A DNA stretch of 64,000 nt from Halobacillus alkaliphilus (GTDB taxonomy: Bacteria; Bacillota; Bacilli; Bacillales; Halobacillaceae). The translations under genes were made by a program, and so were the position numbers. Under the pieces are notes generated by a model. The model was not told where the DNA came from. It was given only the letters and a program-made list of their open reading frames with translations, and searched no databases. Where the stretch lies: contig NZ_FOOG01000002.1 of assembly GCF_900113125.1 (NCBI RefSeq), forward strand, positions 124,001 through 188,000. Reading direction: 5' to 3'. Positions within the stretch are counted from its first letter, which is position 1; each line of letters starts with the position of its first letter. Of this stretch, positions 32,465-42,533 are shown piece after piece.

Positions 32465-33454
32465 TTATTGAGATTTTGTCTTACGAATACCCAGGCCTAC
32501 TGCTCCCAGGAGCGCTACACCCAAACCAGCTAACATTCCAAGCGGAAGGGAAGAAGAAGTGTCTGGCAGCTCGCCGCCTTCTTTTTCTTCTGCGCTTTCT
32601 CCATCTTGATCTGCTGCTTCATCATTGGAAGCCTCTTCTTCTGTCACGTTTCCAGAGTCTTCCTCAGAAGCATTCTCTTCTTCGGATTCAGTAGCTTCTT
32701 CTTGCTCACTGTCATCGCCGGACTGATCTTCCTGCTCTTCACTTTCAGAGCCTTCATCAGCGGAATCTTCCTGACCGTCATTATTTTCTTCTTCAGCAGG
32801 CTCTTCCTCTGCATCATTGTCGGAATCATCATTCTCTTCTTCCGGTACTTCTGAGCCGTCAGCTACGAAGTTTCGCGTCTCTCCATCACTGAATAACGTC
32901 ATAGCACCCATACCTCCATCAGAGAAAGCGACAGAAAGGATATCTAAGTCTTCGGTCTGCCACGTGTAAACGGAAGCTGTAGAGCTCATATCCTCAAATT
33001 GTGCTTTACTTGATGCACCTTTGGTACCTTCTGCGCCGATAATATCCACAACTTCTTCATAAGAATCACCAGCCTCTATCTCTTCAAATGCTGCTGCCAG
33101 GTCGGCATCAACGGTTTCAAAATCCATATCTCCAGCTTCAGAGAATACGACGGATTCCACGTTCTCACCGTCTATACCCGTACTCACGGTTAATAAATCC
33201 CCATCACCGTCTGTCCAGGAAGCAGACTGAATACCTTCTATTTCATCTTGCTGATCCGGTTCTCCTAATTCATCAACGACCGAATCAAATGCTGTATTCT
33301 CACTACTTAATTGGTCTGCATAATCCTGCGTAAGATCGAAGGATGTCTCAGCTTGTACCACACTCGTATTCATAACGTTAGGCGCTGCAAAAGTTCCGCC
33401 AAGTGCAAGTGACGCGGTTAGCGCGGTAGAAACGATTATTTTTTTACTGTTCAT
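32465..33454 (-). CDS. acidic cell-wall-anchored surface protein with LPDTS sorting motif
   Basis: A 329-aa exported protein. Signal peptide KIIVSTALTASLALGGTFAA, then two copies of a small alpha/beta domain (FDSVVDELGEPDQQDEIEGI...ASWTDGDGDLLTVST, and YEEVVDIIGAEGTKG...YTWQTEDLDILSVAFSDGG) like BLIP/SmpA-type modules. A 100-residue tract almost wholly Glu/Asp/Ser follows (EEENDDSDNDAEEEPAEEEN). It ends LPDTSSSLPLGMLAGLGVAL plus RKTKSQ: a sortase signal with Ser in place of Gly (LPDTS). Such extreme acidity is typical of salt-adapted surface proteins. A sortase of non-A class is implied but is not in this window. Confidence 0.82.
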   Translation of the reverse strand: MNSKKIIVSTALTASLALGGTFAAPNVMNTSVVQAETSFDLTQDYADQLSSENTAFDSVVDELGEPDQQDEIEGIQSASWTDGDGDLLTVSTGIDGENVESVVFSEAGDMDFETVDADLAAAFEEIEAGDSYEEVVDIIGAEGTKGASSKAQFEDMSSTASVYTWQTEDLDILSVAFSDGGMGAMTLFSDGETRNFVADGSEVPEEENDDSDNDAEEEPAEEENNDGQEDSADEGSESEEQEDQSGDDSEQEEATESEEENASEEDSGNVTEEEASNDEAADQDGESAEEKEGGELPDTSSSLPLGMLAGLGVALLGAVGLGIRKTKSQ

Positions 33455-33907
33455 TCTTATCTCCTTCTAAAATGGATTTATCTAGATTTTGGTTTGGAAA
33501 ACTATAGGACTATGATGCTGCGAGTTTATTAAAATACTCTGCATCACACTTCCTGAGCCTAAAGTCCATGTACTCGAAAGTTAGGAAGTTTCACCTCGTA
33601 CAGAAGACAAAACCACGAGCAGCCTTATTCTGCTAGGTATCTTGATCGGAATGCTCTTTCCTATGTAAGCGTGAACAAAGACTCGTAATCTTCATGTTAT
33701 AGGATAGTAACATTTATGTAAACCCGAATTATACAATAATTACTATTTATTAAGTATAATAAACCTAGTAAATAATACCTTACTCGACCATTAAATTTCC
33801 CTTATAAAAAATCTCCAAAATAAAAAAGCACCCCCTTAGGGATGCTTTAAGCTCCGGAACCTCATTCTAAAATGCCAATGGCCTATACACGAACAAGACT
33901 TGAAATC
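33455..33907. other. 450-bp intergenic region with a terminator
   Basis: Upstream half holds the presumed promoter of the LPDTS protein gene. A hairpin AAAGCA(T)CCC / GGG(GG)TGCTTT at 33821-33848 with an adjoining A run would terminate minus-strand transcription from the remnant at 33908. No open frame of note. Confidence 0.55.
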
Positions 33908-34153
33908 TCAATCTTCTAATCTATATCCTGCCTTCTCAAGGATGTGCTTGGCTTGATGATAATGATAATTCATCTCCGCTCTTGTTTTTGCTTCTTGCAG
34001 CTTCCTCACATGCATTTTGAATCTTTGTAAATCATCGTTAGGCTCTCTTTTTCCTGACGGTCGAAAAGGAATTAAATCCCCCACCTGATTCTCCTCCCAT
34101 CCATACTTTTCCTTACAATATGAATGGCATAAGAAAACGTGTGGTCCTGGGCC
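33908..34153 (-). pseudogene. remnant of a small zinc-binding-type protein gene
   Basis: The minus-strand frame is open for 81 codons without a usable start at its upstream end. It reads PHVFLCHSYCKEKYGWEENQ, then VGDLIPFRPSGKREPNDDLQ and ends YHYHQAKHILEKAGYRLED. The CHxxC at the cut end looks like the second half of a zinc finger, so the N-terminus seems lost. A terminator downstream (33821-33848) supports a former gene. Confidence 0.4.
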
Positions 34154-34196
34154 TCAGAGTATCAGTGCTTTAACCTTCCTAGCGTGAAGATTTTCA

Positions 34197-34676
34197 TTAT
34201 ATATCTTCTGGTCTCATGTCTATCTCAAAATCGTTAATTACTTTTGATTTAATCACTTTTTCATTTTCATCCAGCAGATTTACTTTTACAGCGCCATTAT
34301 TTATTAAATTCTCATATAGATTTTTATCTCTTTCACCCTTAAGTCCTACTGTAACACTGTTAGGCATAGTGCTATGAGGAGGTACTTCTAGTAATTCTGT
34401 TCTATATTTTCTTTGAGGGTTGCTTATTATGGACATAAGTTTTTCACTCTCTATGACAAACTCCGCATAATAAGGTTGTGATGGATCCGAGGAATTATTT
34501 TCAATGTAAGCATCAAGTGACAAAGCAAGTCCATTGCCATCTTCTTCACCGCCCGGGGCTAACTGCACTTCACTTTCTTCAGTAATTTCCAAGGGATCAC
34601 CTAAGGTGTAGTAAAGATAACTTCCTATACCTATAAGAACAACGATCGCCCAAAATGTAATTATTTTTGCCTTCAA
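34197..34676 (-). CDS. membrane-anchored extracytoplasmic protein, unknown
   Basis: A 159-aa protein with an uncleaved N-terminal span (IITFWAIVVLIGIGSYLYYT, residues 5-24) and an outside domain rich in beta-strand alternation (GLALSLDAYIENNSSDPSQP, YAEFVIESEKLMSIISNPQR, VKVNLLDENEKVIKSKVIND). It lies just after the end of the acyltransferase gene in the same direction. There is no lipobox. Family not recognised. Confidence 0.65.
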   Translation of the reverse strand: MKAKIITFWAIVVLIGIGSYLYYTLGDPLEITEESEVQLAPGGEEDGNGLALSLDAYIENNSSDPSQPYYAEFVIESEKLMSIISNPQRKYRTELLEVPPHSTMPNSVTVGLKGERDKNLYENLINNGAVKVNLLDENEKVIKSKVINDFEIDMRPEDI

Positions 34677-34802
34677 ACAAAAAACTCCTTTATAACAAGC
34701 ACAATTTTCCTACATTTAACATTATCAAATAACGTTCTTACAAAAAACCCGTTCAGGTCATATTCCCGTAATAGGATCCATATGGATAATACCGCGCGCA
34801 TC

Positions 34803-34830
34803 AAAAAAAGCACCCCCAAAGAGGTGCTCT
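34803..34830 (-). terminator. terminator of the OatA-like acyltransferase gene
   Basis: AGCACC / GGTGCT stem with plus-strand A7 at the left, 20 bp beyond the stop; it closes the polysaccharide locus. Confidence 0.82.
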
Positions 34831-34850
34831 TCCCATAGCAACCATCCCGG

Positions 34851-36854
34851 CTACTCATCATAAAAATGGTTCAACGCTTTCGTCACTTTCTCGCCCACAT
34901 AAGGCGCCAGCGTTTTCGCGTACGTTCTCGTTAGATGGTGACCATCCTGATAAACGAGTACATTTCCGATAATCGGCTTACATACATCTTCATTACAGAA
35001 TTTATCCGTCAAATCAGCATAGTACACATTGTCTAAATTAAGTTGATCGACTTCATCTGATAAATCTTCCAGGTTATTCTCCGTTTTACATTCTTCAGCG
35101 TTTCGACCATTCTTATCAATACACGTCGGAATATCAAACTCAGCTCTCGGGTTGTCTTTCAGGGCAAACACGTTGATGTCATGTTCATTCAGTTTTCTCC
35201 ACTGATCCACATAGCCCTCTGGTATCCCTTCCCATTCCGTAGCGTCGGCAGGTGTATAAACTAAGTCGGGTTGTTTCTCGATTAATTTATCCATAACGGT
35301 TTCATTCCACTTGGCACACGTCTTTTGGTCGAGTTTCGTGGTTAATAAATAAGATTCGCTCGAGAACCTGCATGCACTCCGGGTGTAGTTCAGTATTTTT
35401 ATATCGTTCTCATTTGCGTATATTTTCAATGGGGCTAACCAATGCGCACTATGAGAACCGCCAACCAGGGCGATTGTGTATTCTGGGTCCTCTACATCTC
35501 CATATTCGCACATGATCACTTCTGACTCTTCCATCCCCTGGTGGCACCCATCACCGTAACTTATCGGCACTTCGTCCTTCGCTTGTAAAACGGTGGGCAT
35601 AAACGGTTCATCGGTACTAAATTCTTTCCCTGGTTCCATCGCCATGGCTCCAGGGTAATCCGTATTCGTTATTTCAACACTAGCAGAGGCCGCTTGTGTA
35701 TCTTTCACGTAATACGTCCAGGATCCATTTAAAACCACGACAGGAATAGCGATTCCAAGTAAAATGAGTGCTAATTTTGGCTTAGACTGTATTTTTCTGT
35801 TTCTGATTGGTTTCTCTACTAGATTCGTAGTTGCATACGAAACGACTATGGCTAGTCCAATGATTAACAAACCGTGAACGACAGATACGGTCTGGTTCCC
35901 CGTGATATTGTAATATAAGACCAACATCGGCCAGTGCCATAGATAGAAACCGTACGAAATCCCCCCGAACTTCACGAGAGGTTTCGCACTTAGGAGATGG
36001 TGAACGCCATACTTTCCACCATTATTACCCGCGACTAATATGAAAATGGCGCACATTACTGGCCAAAGAGCCGCATAGCCGGGAAAAACAGTCCCTACCT
36101 GTAAGAGCAGTCCGCAGGTAATTAAACCAAGCAGTCCGATCCAGCCAGCCACCACACTTGTCCATTTATTAAAAGAAATATGGGCGATAAGCAAGGAAAG
36201 TATCCCGCCAGCGGCAAATTCCCATACTCTCGCAAACGTATCAAAATAGGCCCATGGTTGATTTACTCCCGTTATATACACGGAATAACCGATAGATACT
36301 ATAAACATACCTATCAATGTATAGAAAAATAGATTTCTTATATTCTTATTTAATTTCCTTGCAATGGCTATTACGGTTAGCAGTACTAAAGTCCAGATGA
36401 TATAAAACTGAAACTGGGTACTCATGGCCCAGAAGTGCTGCACGGGACTAGCCGCGTTATTCTGCGCCAAATAATTGACTGAATTACTGGCCAGCTGCCA
36501 ATTCTCCACATAGATTAATGAAGCTGCGACTTCTTTAATAATCGTTACCCATTGCGTTTGAGGTAAGAAATAAAAACTCGTAATAATGACAAATGCGAGT
36601 ACCGCGAAGGCTATGGGAAATAACCTCTTCCCTAGTTTAAGAAGAAATCCAATACCATCAACTTTACCCGTTCTTTCATACATATTTAAAAGCGACGTTG
36701 TTATTAAAAATCCGGATACAACGAAGAACACATCCACTCCACCTGAAACATTACCCAGCCAGATGTGGTAAACCGCGACTAATAGGGCAGCTATCGCGCG
36801 TAAACCTTCAATCTCCGGCCTGAACTTCCTATTCGTCTCTTTGGATAGATTCAT
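34851..36854 (-). CDS. OatA-like acyltransferase with C-terminal SGNH domain
   Basis: A 667-aa membrane O-acetyltransferase. Residues 10-370 form the acyltransferase-3 domain: FRPEIEGLRAIAALLVAVYH with its catalytic-type His, SGGVDVFFVVSGFLITTSL, and about ten spans. Residues 430-660 form an extracytoplasmic SGNH esterase-like domain: nucleophile in ALVGGSHSAHWLAPL, and the DxxH of YQDGHHLTRTYAKTLAPYVG. Family members O-acetylate peptidoglycan or secreted polysaccharide. Its place at the end of the capsule genes suggests it acetylates that polymer. It is separated from the epimerase gene by about 330 bp, so it may be its own unit. Confidence 0.9.
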   Translation of the reverse strand: MNLSKETNRKFRPEIEGLRAIAALLVAVYHIWLGNVSGGVDVFFVVSGFLITTSLLNMYERTGKVDGIGFLLKLGKRLFPIAFAVLAFVIITSFYFLPQTQWVTIIKEVAASLIYVENWQLASNSVNYLAQNNAASPVQHFWAMSTQFQFYIIWTLVLLTVIAIARKLNKNIRNLFFYTLIGMFIVSIGYSVYITGVNQPWAYFDTFARVWEFAAGGILSLLIAHISFNKWTSVVAGWIGLLGLITCGLLLQVGTVFPGYAALWPVMCAIFILVAGNNGGKYGVHHLLSAKPLVKFGGISYGFYLWHWPMLVLYYNITGNQTVSVVHGLLIIGLAIVVSYATTNLVEKPIRNRKIQSKPKLALILLGIAIPVVVLNGSWTYYVKDTQAASASVEITNTDYPGAMAMEPGKEFSTDEPFMPTVLQAKDEVPISYGDGCHQGMEESEVIMCEYGDVEDPEYTIALVGGSHSAHWLAPLKIYANENDIKILNYTRSACRFSSESYLLTTKLDQKTCAKWNETVMDKLIEKQPDLVYTPADATEWEGIPEGYVDQWRKLNEHDINVFALKDNPRAEFDIPTCIDKNGRNAEECKTENNLEDLSDEVDQLNLDNVYYADLTDKFCNEDVCKPIIGNVLVYQDGHHLTRTYAKTLAPYVGEKVTKALNHFYDE

Positions 36855-37181
36855 CTAAAGCCTCCGTTTTAAGTGAAATACCGACACATATTTTACCATG
36901 AAACGGGGGATAGATGTTAGATAATACATTATTTAATAGGATCCTGAAGACTCTTTTTCTATATTAGCAGTTACTTACTTTTAATTTGAGAGAAAAAGTG
37001 TCCAATTCTATCAACCGGAAGCGATTGAATATAGTCTAGGAGTTACTGGAGGTTATCTTGCGCTTACTTACATCACGCATGAGCAAATACACATATATTA
37101 TATAAAACGAAATAACACCAACGCAAAATGTTGGTGCTATTACAATTTTGTTCGTATATTTTATGGTTCAGTCAAAAGAAT
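36855..37181. other. 330-bp intergenic region with terminator
   Basis: Hairpin AATAACACCAAC / GTTGGTGCTATT at 37111-37141, shortly after the end of the epimerase gene on the minus strand, is a likely terminator with a weak U tract. The rest is AT-rich with no open frame; it should hold the promoter of the acyltransferase gene. Confidence 0.6.
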
Positions 37182-38213
37182 TTACTTCTTATTATAGTAA
37201 TCCACATACCAATCAGCAAACTTCTGCAAGCCATTCTGAATGGTCGTTTCCGGCTTAAACCCTACCGCTTCTTGTAGTTGATCAGTAGAAGCATAAGTAG
37301 CAGGTACGTCTCCAGGTTTAATAGGCTCATATTCTTTCTTAAATTCAATATCTTCACCTAGAGCATTACTTAAGGCTTTCTCTAATGATTCAATGAAAGT
37401 CATTAACTTTTCAGGCTTATTGTTACCGATATTGAAAACTTTATGCGGAGCACCTTGCTCTCCATTCGGCTCATTGCTCAACAGTCGCTCAATTCCAACT
37501 ACAATATCATCGATATAAGTGAAGTCACGATAAAGATCATTTTCAAAGTCACCATTGTTATAAATCTTAATAGGTTCCCCTGAGAAGTATCTATGTGTGA
37601 ATCCGAAATAAGCCATATCTGGACGTCCCATTGGGCCATAAACTGTAAAGAACCTCAGGCCTGTTGCAGGGATATTGTAAAGATGACTATACGTATGGGC
37701 CATCAATTCATTAGACTTTTTAGTCGAAGCATATAAAGATACCGGGTGGTCAACAAAATCCGTTTCTTCAAAAGGAACTTTTTTATTCGCTCCGTACACA
37801 GAACTTGAAGAAGCATAAACTAAATGATCTACAGAGTTATGACGACAAGCTTCTAAAATATTATAGAAGCCTATAACATTGCTCTCCATATAAGCATCTG
37901 GATTTTCGATTGAATACCGGACGCCTGCCTGCGCTGCCAAATGAACAACAATATCCGGTTTATTGTTGGAGAATACCTCAGTAATTACTTCTTTATCCGA
38001 TATGTCTGCTTTAATAAAAGAAAAATCATCACAAGGTTTAAGCTTATCTAGTCTATTATGTTTAAGATTAACGTCGTAATAGTTATTAAGATTGTCGATA
38101 CCTATCACTCTACAACCCTGATCAAGTAATTTCTTAGAAAGATAATAGCCGATAAAACCAGCAGCACCTGTAACAAGATATAGTTTACTAGTGTCTAGCA
38201 CTTTGTAGTTCAT
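37182..38213 (-). CDS. UDP-glucuronate 4-epimerase
   Basis: A 343-aa NAD-dependent epimerase of the CapI/LpsL type. The cofactor site is YLVTGAAGFIGYYLSKKLLD; IDNLNNYYDVNLKHNRLD is the segment typical of UDP-glucuronate epimerases. The catalytic residues are in VYASSSSVYGANKKVPF and SLYASTKKSNELMAHTYSH. It converts UDP-glucuronate to UDP-galacturonate, using the product of the adjacent dehydrogenase. ATG at 38213 has AAAGGGG 7 nt upstream and overlaps the dehydrogenase gene by 26 bp, so the two are translationally coupled. Confidence 0.88.
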   Translation of the reverse strand: MNYKVLDTSKLYLVTGAAGFIGYYLSKKLLDQGCRVIGIDNLNNYYDVNLKHNRLDKLKPCDDFSFIKADISDKEVITEVFSNNKPDIVVHLAAQAGVRYSIENPDAYMESNVIGFYNILEACRHNSVDHLVYASSSSVYGANKKVPFEETDFVDHPVSLYASTKKSNELMAHTYSHLYNIPATGLRFFTVYGPMGRPDMAYFGFTHRYFSGEPIKIYNNGDFENDLYRDFTYIDDIVVGIERLLSNEPNGEQGAPHKVFNIGNNKPEKLMTFIESLEKALSNALGEDIEFKKEYEPIKPGDVPATYASTDQLQEAVGFKPETTIQNGLQKFADWYVDYYNKK

Positions 38214-39561
38214 GAGATGACCCCTTTGTTGTTTCTGCGCTTCCACTTTTTCTACCAATGGAGTGATATTCTACTCCCGCTTCTTTCATTTCGTTAATGG
38301 AATAAATATTTCTTCCATCAAATAATAATGGAGTTCTCATTAACCTCTTATACATTAGTGGATCTATTGCTTTAATTTCTCCCCATTCCGTAAAGATGAA
38401 GCATACATTAGCATCTTGCAGTGCCTGCTCAATACTATGCACATATGTGATGCTTCCATTTCCACTTGGACCTCCAGGGTACAACTTCGCAAAATTATTG
38501 GTACCTACAGGATCATATGCATAAATATCAGCTCCCTGTGACAATAGAAGAGGGACATTCTCAAGGGAGGGGGCCTCTCTTAAATCATCTGTACCAGGTT
38601 TAAAAGTTAGTCCAAGAATAGCAACCTTTAAACCACTAAAAGTGATAAGTCTATTGCTAGCTTTCTTATATAAGATTGTTTTCTGTTTTTTATTCACGCT
38701 TATAGCTGCTTTAACAGTTTGAAGTTCATAGCTATTTTGCTGAGCTAAATAATCAAGTGCCTGGGTATCTTTAGGGAAACAAGAACCTCCAAAACCAATT
38801 CCAGCATTTAAAAACTTAGCTCCAATACGTTCATCGTAGCTCATACCTTCAGCTACATCTTGAATATCAGCACCAACGAGTTCACATAAATTAGCAATAT
38901 CGTTCATGTAAGAGATTTTAAGCGCTAAGAAGTCATTGGAAGCATATTTAATCATTTCTGCTGATCTTCTATTTACCGAAACAATGGGTATATTAAACGG
39001 TTTATAAATACTATTAAGCATTTCTTCGGACCATTTACTTTCCGTACCAATAATTATGCGTTCAGCGTGCAGGGTGTCATGTACAGCTGACCCTTGAGCT
39101 AGAAATTCTGGATTTGAAGCTACCTCAACAACTACGTCATTGACTAAGAAATCTTGAATAAACTGTTCAACTCTATCATTAGTACCAACAGGCACTGTAG
39201 ATTTAACTACTACTAAACAATGATTTTCCACAGTCTCAGCAATTTGTCTTGCAACTGTTGCGATATAAGTTAGATTAGCAGAACCATCTGGTTGTTCGGG
39301 AGTTCCAACCCCTAAAAATATAGCATCTGCATCTTTGTATGCTGTTTTATAATCCGTTGTATAATCTATTCTTCCTGCTGAATAATTTTTTTTCATCAGT
39401 TCTTCTAAACCTTCTTCATAGATAGGAGAAATTCCAGATTTCATTAGGTTTACTTTATCTTCATCGATATCTACACAAGTTACATGATGTCCAAATTCAG
39501 CAAAACAAACGCCTGCGACTAAGCCAACGTAACCTGTTCCAGCTACAGTTATTTTAGACAT
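38188..39561 (-). CDS. UDP-glucose 6-dehydrogenase
   Basis: A 457-aa UDP-sugar dehydrogenase (TuaD/Ugd type). NAD site ITVAGTGYVGLVAGVCFAEF at the N-terminus, catalytic Cys in GIGFGGSCFPKDTQALDYLA, and the C-terminal UDP-binding lobe ILGLTFKPGTDDLREAPSL. It oxidises UDP-glucose twice to UDP-glucuronate, giving the polymer acidic sugars. ATG at 39561 is preferred; GTG at 39570 sits inside the ribosome site. The tail (SGSAETTKGSSHELQSARH) extends into the following epimerase gene. Confidence 0.92.
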   Translation of the reverse strand: MSKITVAGTGYVGLVAGVCFAEFGHHVTCVDIDEDKVNLMKSGISPIYEEGLEELMKKNYSAGRIDYTTDYKTAYKDADAIFLGVGTPEQPDGSANLTYIATVARQIAETVENHCLVVVKSTVPVGTNDRVEQFIQDFLVNDVVVEVASNPEFLAQGSAVHDTLHAERIIIGTESKWSEEMLNSIYKPFNIPIVSVNRRSAEMIKYASNDFLALKISYMNDIANLCELVGADIQDVAEGMSYDERIGAKFLNAGIGFGGSCFPKDTQALDYLAQQNSYELQTVKAAISVNKKQKTILYKKASNRLITFSGLKVAILGLTFKPGTDDLREAPSLENVPLLLSQGADIYAYDPVGTNNFAKLYPGGPSGNGSITYVHSIEQALQDANVCFIFTEWGEIKAIDPLMYKRLMRTPLLFDGRNIYSINEMKEAGVEYHSIGRKSGSAETTKGSSHELQSARH

Positions 39562-39703
39562 TAAGCTCACCTTCCTTTAATTTTAATTTATATAGAAGTG
39601 AAATAATAAATTTTCATTTTATGACTTCCAATTATCATTAACACTCTTTTCTCAAATCCATTAAATAATAAAACAAACATACAACCATTATATTTTTGGT
39701 AAT

Positions 39704-41002
39704 TCATAAGTTATTAGAAAAAAGTTTACGAGACTTCACTATAACAACAATTATATGTATAAAATAAAGTAAACCACTTAAAATACTAAATAAAGCTATT
39801 GCTAGAATATCATCAGAATAATATACAAGACCAATGTATAGACCCAGTAATTGAAAAACAGATAAAATTATTGTAAATAACAAATGAAATCTTTGAGCGC
39901 GTATTACAGAAATCGAAACAACCGACGGTTTATTAACAAATAACAACATTGACATGAACGCTATCCACCTTGCGTATTCACCTGCAGTGCTCCAATCAGG
40001 GCCGAAGACTAAGCTATACATCCATGGACCAAATATTATTACTGACCCAAAAGGTATAATTCCTATTAAAAACAAACCCCCTGAGGATTTCAAGATTAAT
40101 TTTGTGATATTTTGATTATTATTTGAAGCTTCTGCTATTTTAGGATAAAATACATCTCCAACTGATTTACCTATTAATTGACTCGGAATTCCTAGCGAAG
40201 TTCTTGCAAGAGTATAAAAACCTGCCGCCGTTGGACCAAAAAAAGTTGTTAAAAGTATTACTGGTAAATTAAGTGTCATAGCACTAATAAAAACTTCTGG
40301 AGCTCTGTATAGAGGAAAATCTTTATATTTTGATAATACTTCTTTAAAAGAAAACTTCTTATCTTTAAAATCTATTTTATATTCTTGGTCTAAATTCCTT
40401 ATCTTTAACCTAATAATTAGTGCAGATAAACCCGTCTTTATTGATGTTAAAAAAATCAGGATTGATGCAAATGGATAAAATAAACCTATACCTACCATCC
40501 CACCATAAATTAATAAAGGTTGTAGTATACTTACTTTAGCTATTACAGAAAATAATTGTTTCCTAATAAGCCATTGTTTCTGAATTTCAAATAAACCCGT
40601 AAGCAAAATTGTAACTGGAACTAAAAAAATAAAATAAGATATTTTTTCAGCATTAAGTATTCTTATTATATTATCGTGGAATATAACTATAAAAGCAAAA
40701 AATATTAGTACAATAAATATTGTTATTCTAATACATACACTAACTATATGTCGTGCTTCTCTATCACTTTTAGGTATAACAATTGCAATTGGTAGTGTTA
40801 AAGCTGCAATTGGTGTAAAAATTGTAATAATTGCTATAAATGTTCCCATTAATCCATAAGCTTCTGGACCATACAACCTTGTTATTATTGGGAGTAATAT
40901 TATTGATAACAGTTGCGCTATTGCGGTTCCTGAAGCTACAATCATCACATTTTTCATGAATTTCTTCTTTAAGATCTTGTTGATAAAATTTTCAGTCCGC
41001 AT
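39704..41002 (-). CDS. Wzx-type polysaccharide flippase
   Basis: A 432-aa protein with about 12 hydrophobic spans. SGTAIAQLLSIILLPIITRL and YGPEAYGLMGTFIAIITIFT are the opening of oligosaccharide flippases (MATE-like fold, RfbX/Wzx group). It would turn the undecaprenyl-linked repeat unit to the outer face. ATG at 41002 (AAGAGA upstream) is chosen; a longer hydrophobic extension to 41083 is possible but not family-like. AT-richer than the flanking conserved genes, as usual for variable capsule genes. Confidence 0.82.
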   Translation of the reverse strand: MRTENFINKILKKKFMKNVMIVASGTAIAQLLSIILLPIITRLYGPEAYGLMGTFIAIITIFTPIAALTLPIAIVIPKSDREARHIVSVCIRITIFIVLIFFAFIVIFHDNIIRILNAEKISYFIFLVPVTILLTGLFEIQKQWLIRKQLFSVIAKVSILQPLLIYGGMVGIGLFYPFASILIFLTSIKTGLSALIIRLKIRNLDQEYKIDFKDKKFSFKEVLSKYKDFPLYRAPEVFISAMTLNLPVILLTTFFGPTAAGFYTLARTSLGIPSQLIGKSVGDVFYPKIAEASNNNQNITKLILKSSGGLFLIGIIPFGSVIIFGPWMYSLVFGPDWSTAGEYARWIAFMSMLLFVNKPSVVSISVIRAQRFHLLFTIILSVFQLLGLYIGLVYYSDDILAIALFSILSGLLYFIHIIVVIVKSRKLFSNNL

Positions 41003-41405
41003 TTCTATCTCTTTTCTATAGCTTATGTTTATAGTCAAAACCAATATTAATGAAACTATATTAAACACAATGTAAATGAACAAAGTTAACTCAAATAATA
41101 AAAGGGAAAAGTATTTATTACAAATAACAACTTTAGACTTGTAATACTGAGTTTGCTTGAGTAATAAACTAATTTAACTAGCTATTATAGTAAAAGTTTT
41201 CAAAAAAACTTTAATAGCTAGTAGAAGGTTATCGATCTCATTTTAAAAACACTTCAATAAAAAAACAACAAACCTATCAATAGGCTACTTATTTAATAAG
41301 TTTTTTACAGAGTTTATTTAGTAAAACTCCTCTATAACGGTGTTCTCTTCTAAATAATAGCTACCATTATTAATAAAATTTTAAATTCACACCTACATTT
41401 TTTTA
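41003..41405. other. 400-bp AT-rich gap with a large inverted repeat
   Basis: Arms ACTAGCTATTA (41177-41187) and TAATAGCTAGT (41212-41222) with inner AAAAGTTTT / AAAAAACTTT pairing make a long hairpin without a T run. It is the only sizeable break in the otherwise close-packed capsule genes and may be a processing, attenuation or recombination scar. Confidence 0.5.
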
Positions 41406-42533
41406 CTAATATTTCCTCCACACCATTCTATTTACGATACCTGTATAACTTTGAATGATTTTTATAATCTTAATACTAACATTCTTATCAGTATAGTCAG
41501 GTACATCTACACCTAATTCTCCATGTTCATCCATCTCTGTAGCCATATTTACAGCTTGCACTACCTGTTCAGTTGTAATACTACCAATAATCATATTGCC
41601 TTTATCTAAAACTTCAGGACGTTCAGTACTTGTTCTCACTGAAACGGCAGGAAACTTAAAGTATGATGCTTCTTCTGCCACAGTTCCGCTATCTGATACA
41701 ACACAAAAGGCATTTAATTGAAGACTATTGTAGTCCGAAAAACTAAATGGTGGCAATTCTTCCACGTTAGAGTGGAATTTAAATCCACGTTCTTGTATTA
41801 TCTTCTTACTTCTTGGATGAGTACTATAAATAACTGGCATATTATATTTTTCTGCTAAGGTATTTACAGCATTCATTAGTTCTATAAAATTCTTATGGTT
41901 GTCGATATTCTCTTCACGATGTGCAGAAAGTAATATATACTCCCCTTTTTTTAGACTAAGTGATTCTAAAACTTTACTGTTCTTAATCTTATCTTTATTT
42001 GCATTGAGAACTTCCGCCATTGGCGATCCCACCACATAAGTTCTTTCTTTTGAAACTCCTTCAGAATTTAGATATTTTCTCGCATGCTCTGTGTAACAAA
42101 GGTTAACATCACTGGTATGATCAATTATCCTTCTATTTATTTCTTCAGGTAAATTTTCATCAAAGCACCTGTTTCCTGCTTCCATATGAAAAATAGGAAT
42201 TTTTAACCTTTTTGCAGAAATAACACTAAGACATGAGTTTGTATCTCCAAGTACTAAAACCGCATCCGGTTCTTTTTCTTTCATTATTTCATAAGTTTTT
42301 GCAATAACATTTCCTATAGCTATTCCTAGATTATCTCCCGAAATACCCAAGTAGTAATCCGGTACTCTTAAGCCCAACTCTTTAAAAAATATTTCATTGA
42401 GATTGTAATCATAATTCTGTCCTGTATGAACTAAAATGTGATCAAAATACTTGTCACACTTTTTAACAGTTTCTGATAATTTAATTATCTCAGGACGAGT
42501 GCCTACTATTGTCATAACTTTTAATTTACTCAT
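41406..42533 (-). CDS. UDP-N-acetylglucosamine 2-epimerase-like (Cap5G/WbvD type)
   Basis: A 375-aa non-hydrolysing 2-epimerase. TIVGTRPEIIKLSETVKKCD at the N-terminus, HTGQNYDYNLNEIFF, GDTNSCLSVISAKRLKIPIF with HMEAGNR, and CVVSDSGTVAEEASYFKFPA near the end are full family motifs. Next to a dehydratase/5-epimerase and a reductase it fits the third step of making UDP-2-acetamido-2,6-dideoxy-L-hexoses rather than UDP-ManNAc. Its ATG overlaps the reductase stop by one base, so the three are coupled. Confidence 0.88.
   Translation of the reverse strand: MSKLKVMTIVGTRPEIIKLSETVKKCDKYFDHILVHTGQNYDYNLNEIFFKELGLRVPDYYLGISGDNLGIAIGNVIAKTYEIMKEKEPDAVLVLGDTNSCLSVISAKRLKIPIFHMEAGNRCFDENLPEEINRRIIDHTSDVNLCYTEHARKYLNSEGVSKERTYVVGSPMAEVLNANKDKIKNSKVLESLSLKKGEYILLSAHREENIDNHKNFIELMNAVNTLAEKYNMPVIYSTHPRSKKIIQERGFKFHSNVEELPPFSFSDYNSLQLNAFCVVSDSGTVAEEASYFKFPAVSVRTSTERPEVLDKGNMIIGSITTEQVVQAVNMATEMDEHGELGVDVPDYTDKNVSIKIIKIIQSYTGIVNRMVWRKY

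Noticed and set aside
34673-34861. 62-aa minus-strand frame between acyltransferase and anchored protein genes
   Set aside because: It runs through the terminator hairpin of the acyltransferase gene and has no homologue-like pattern.
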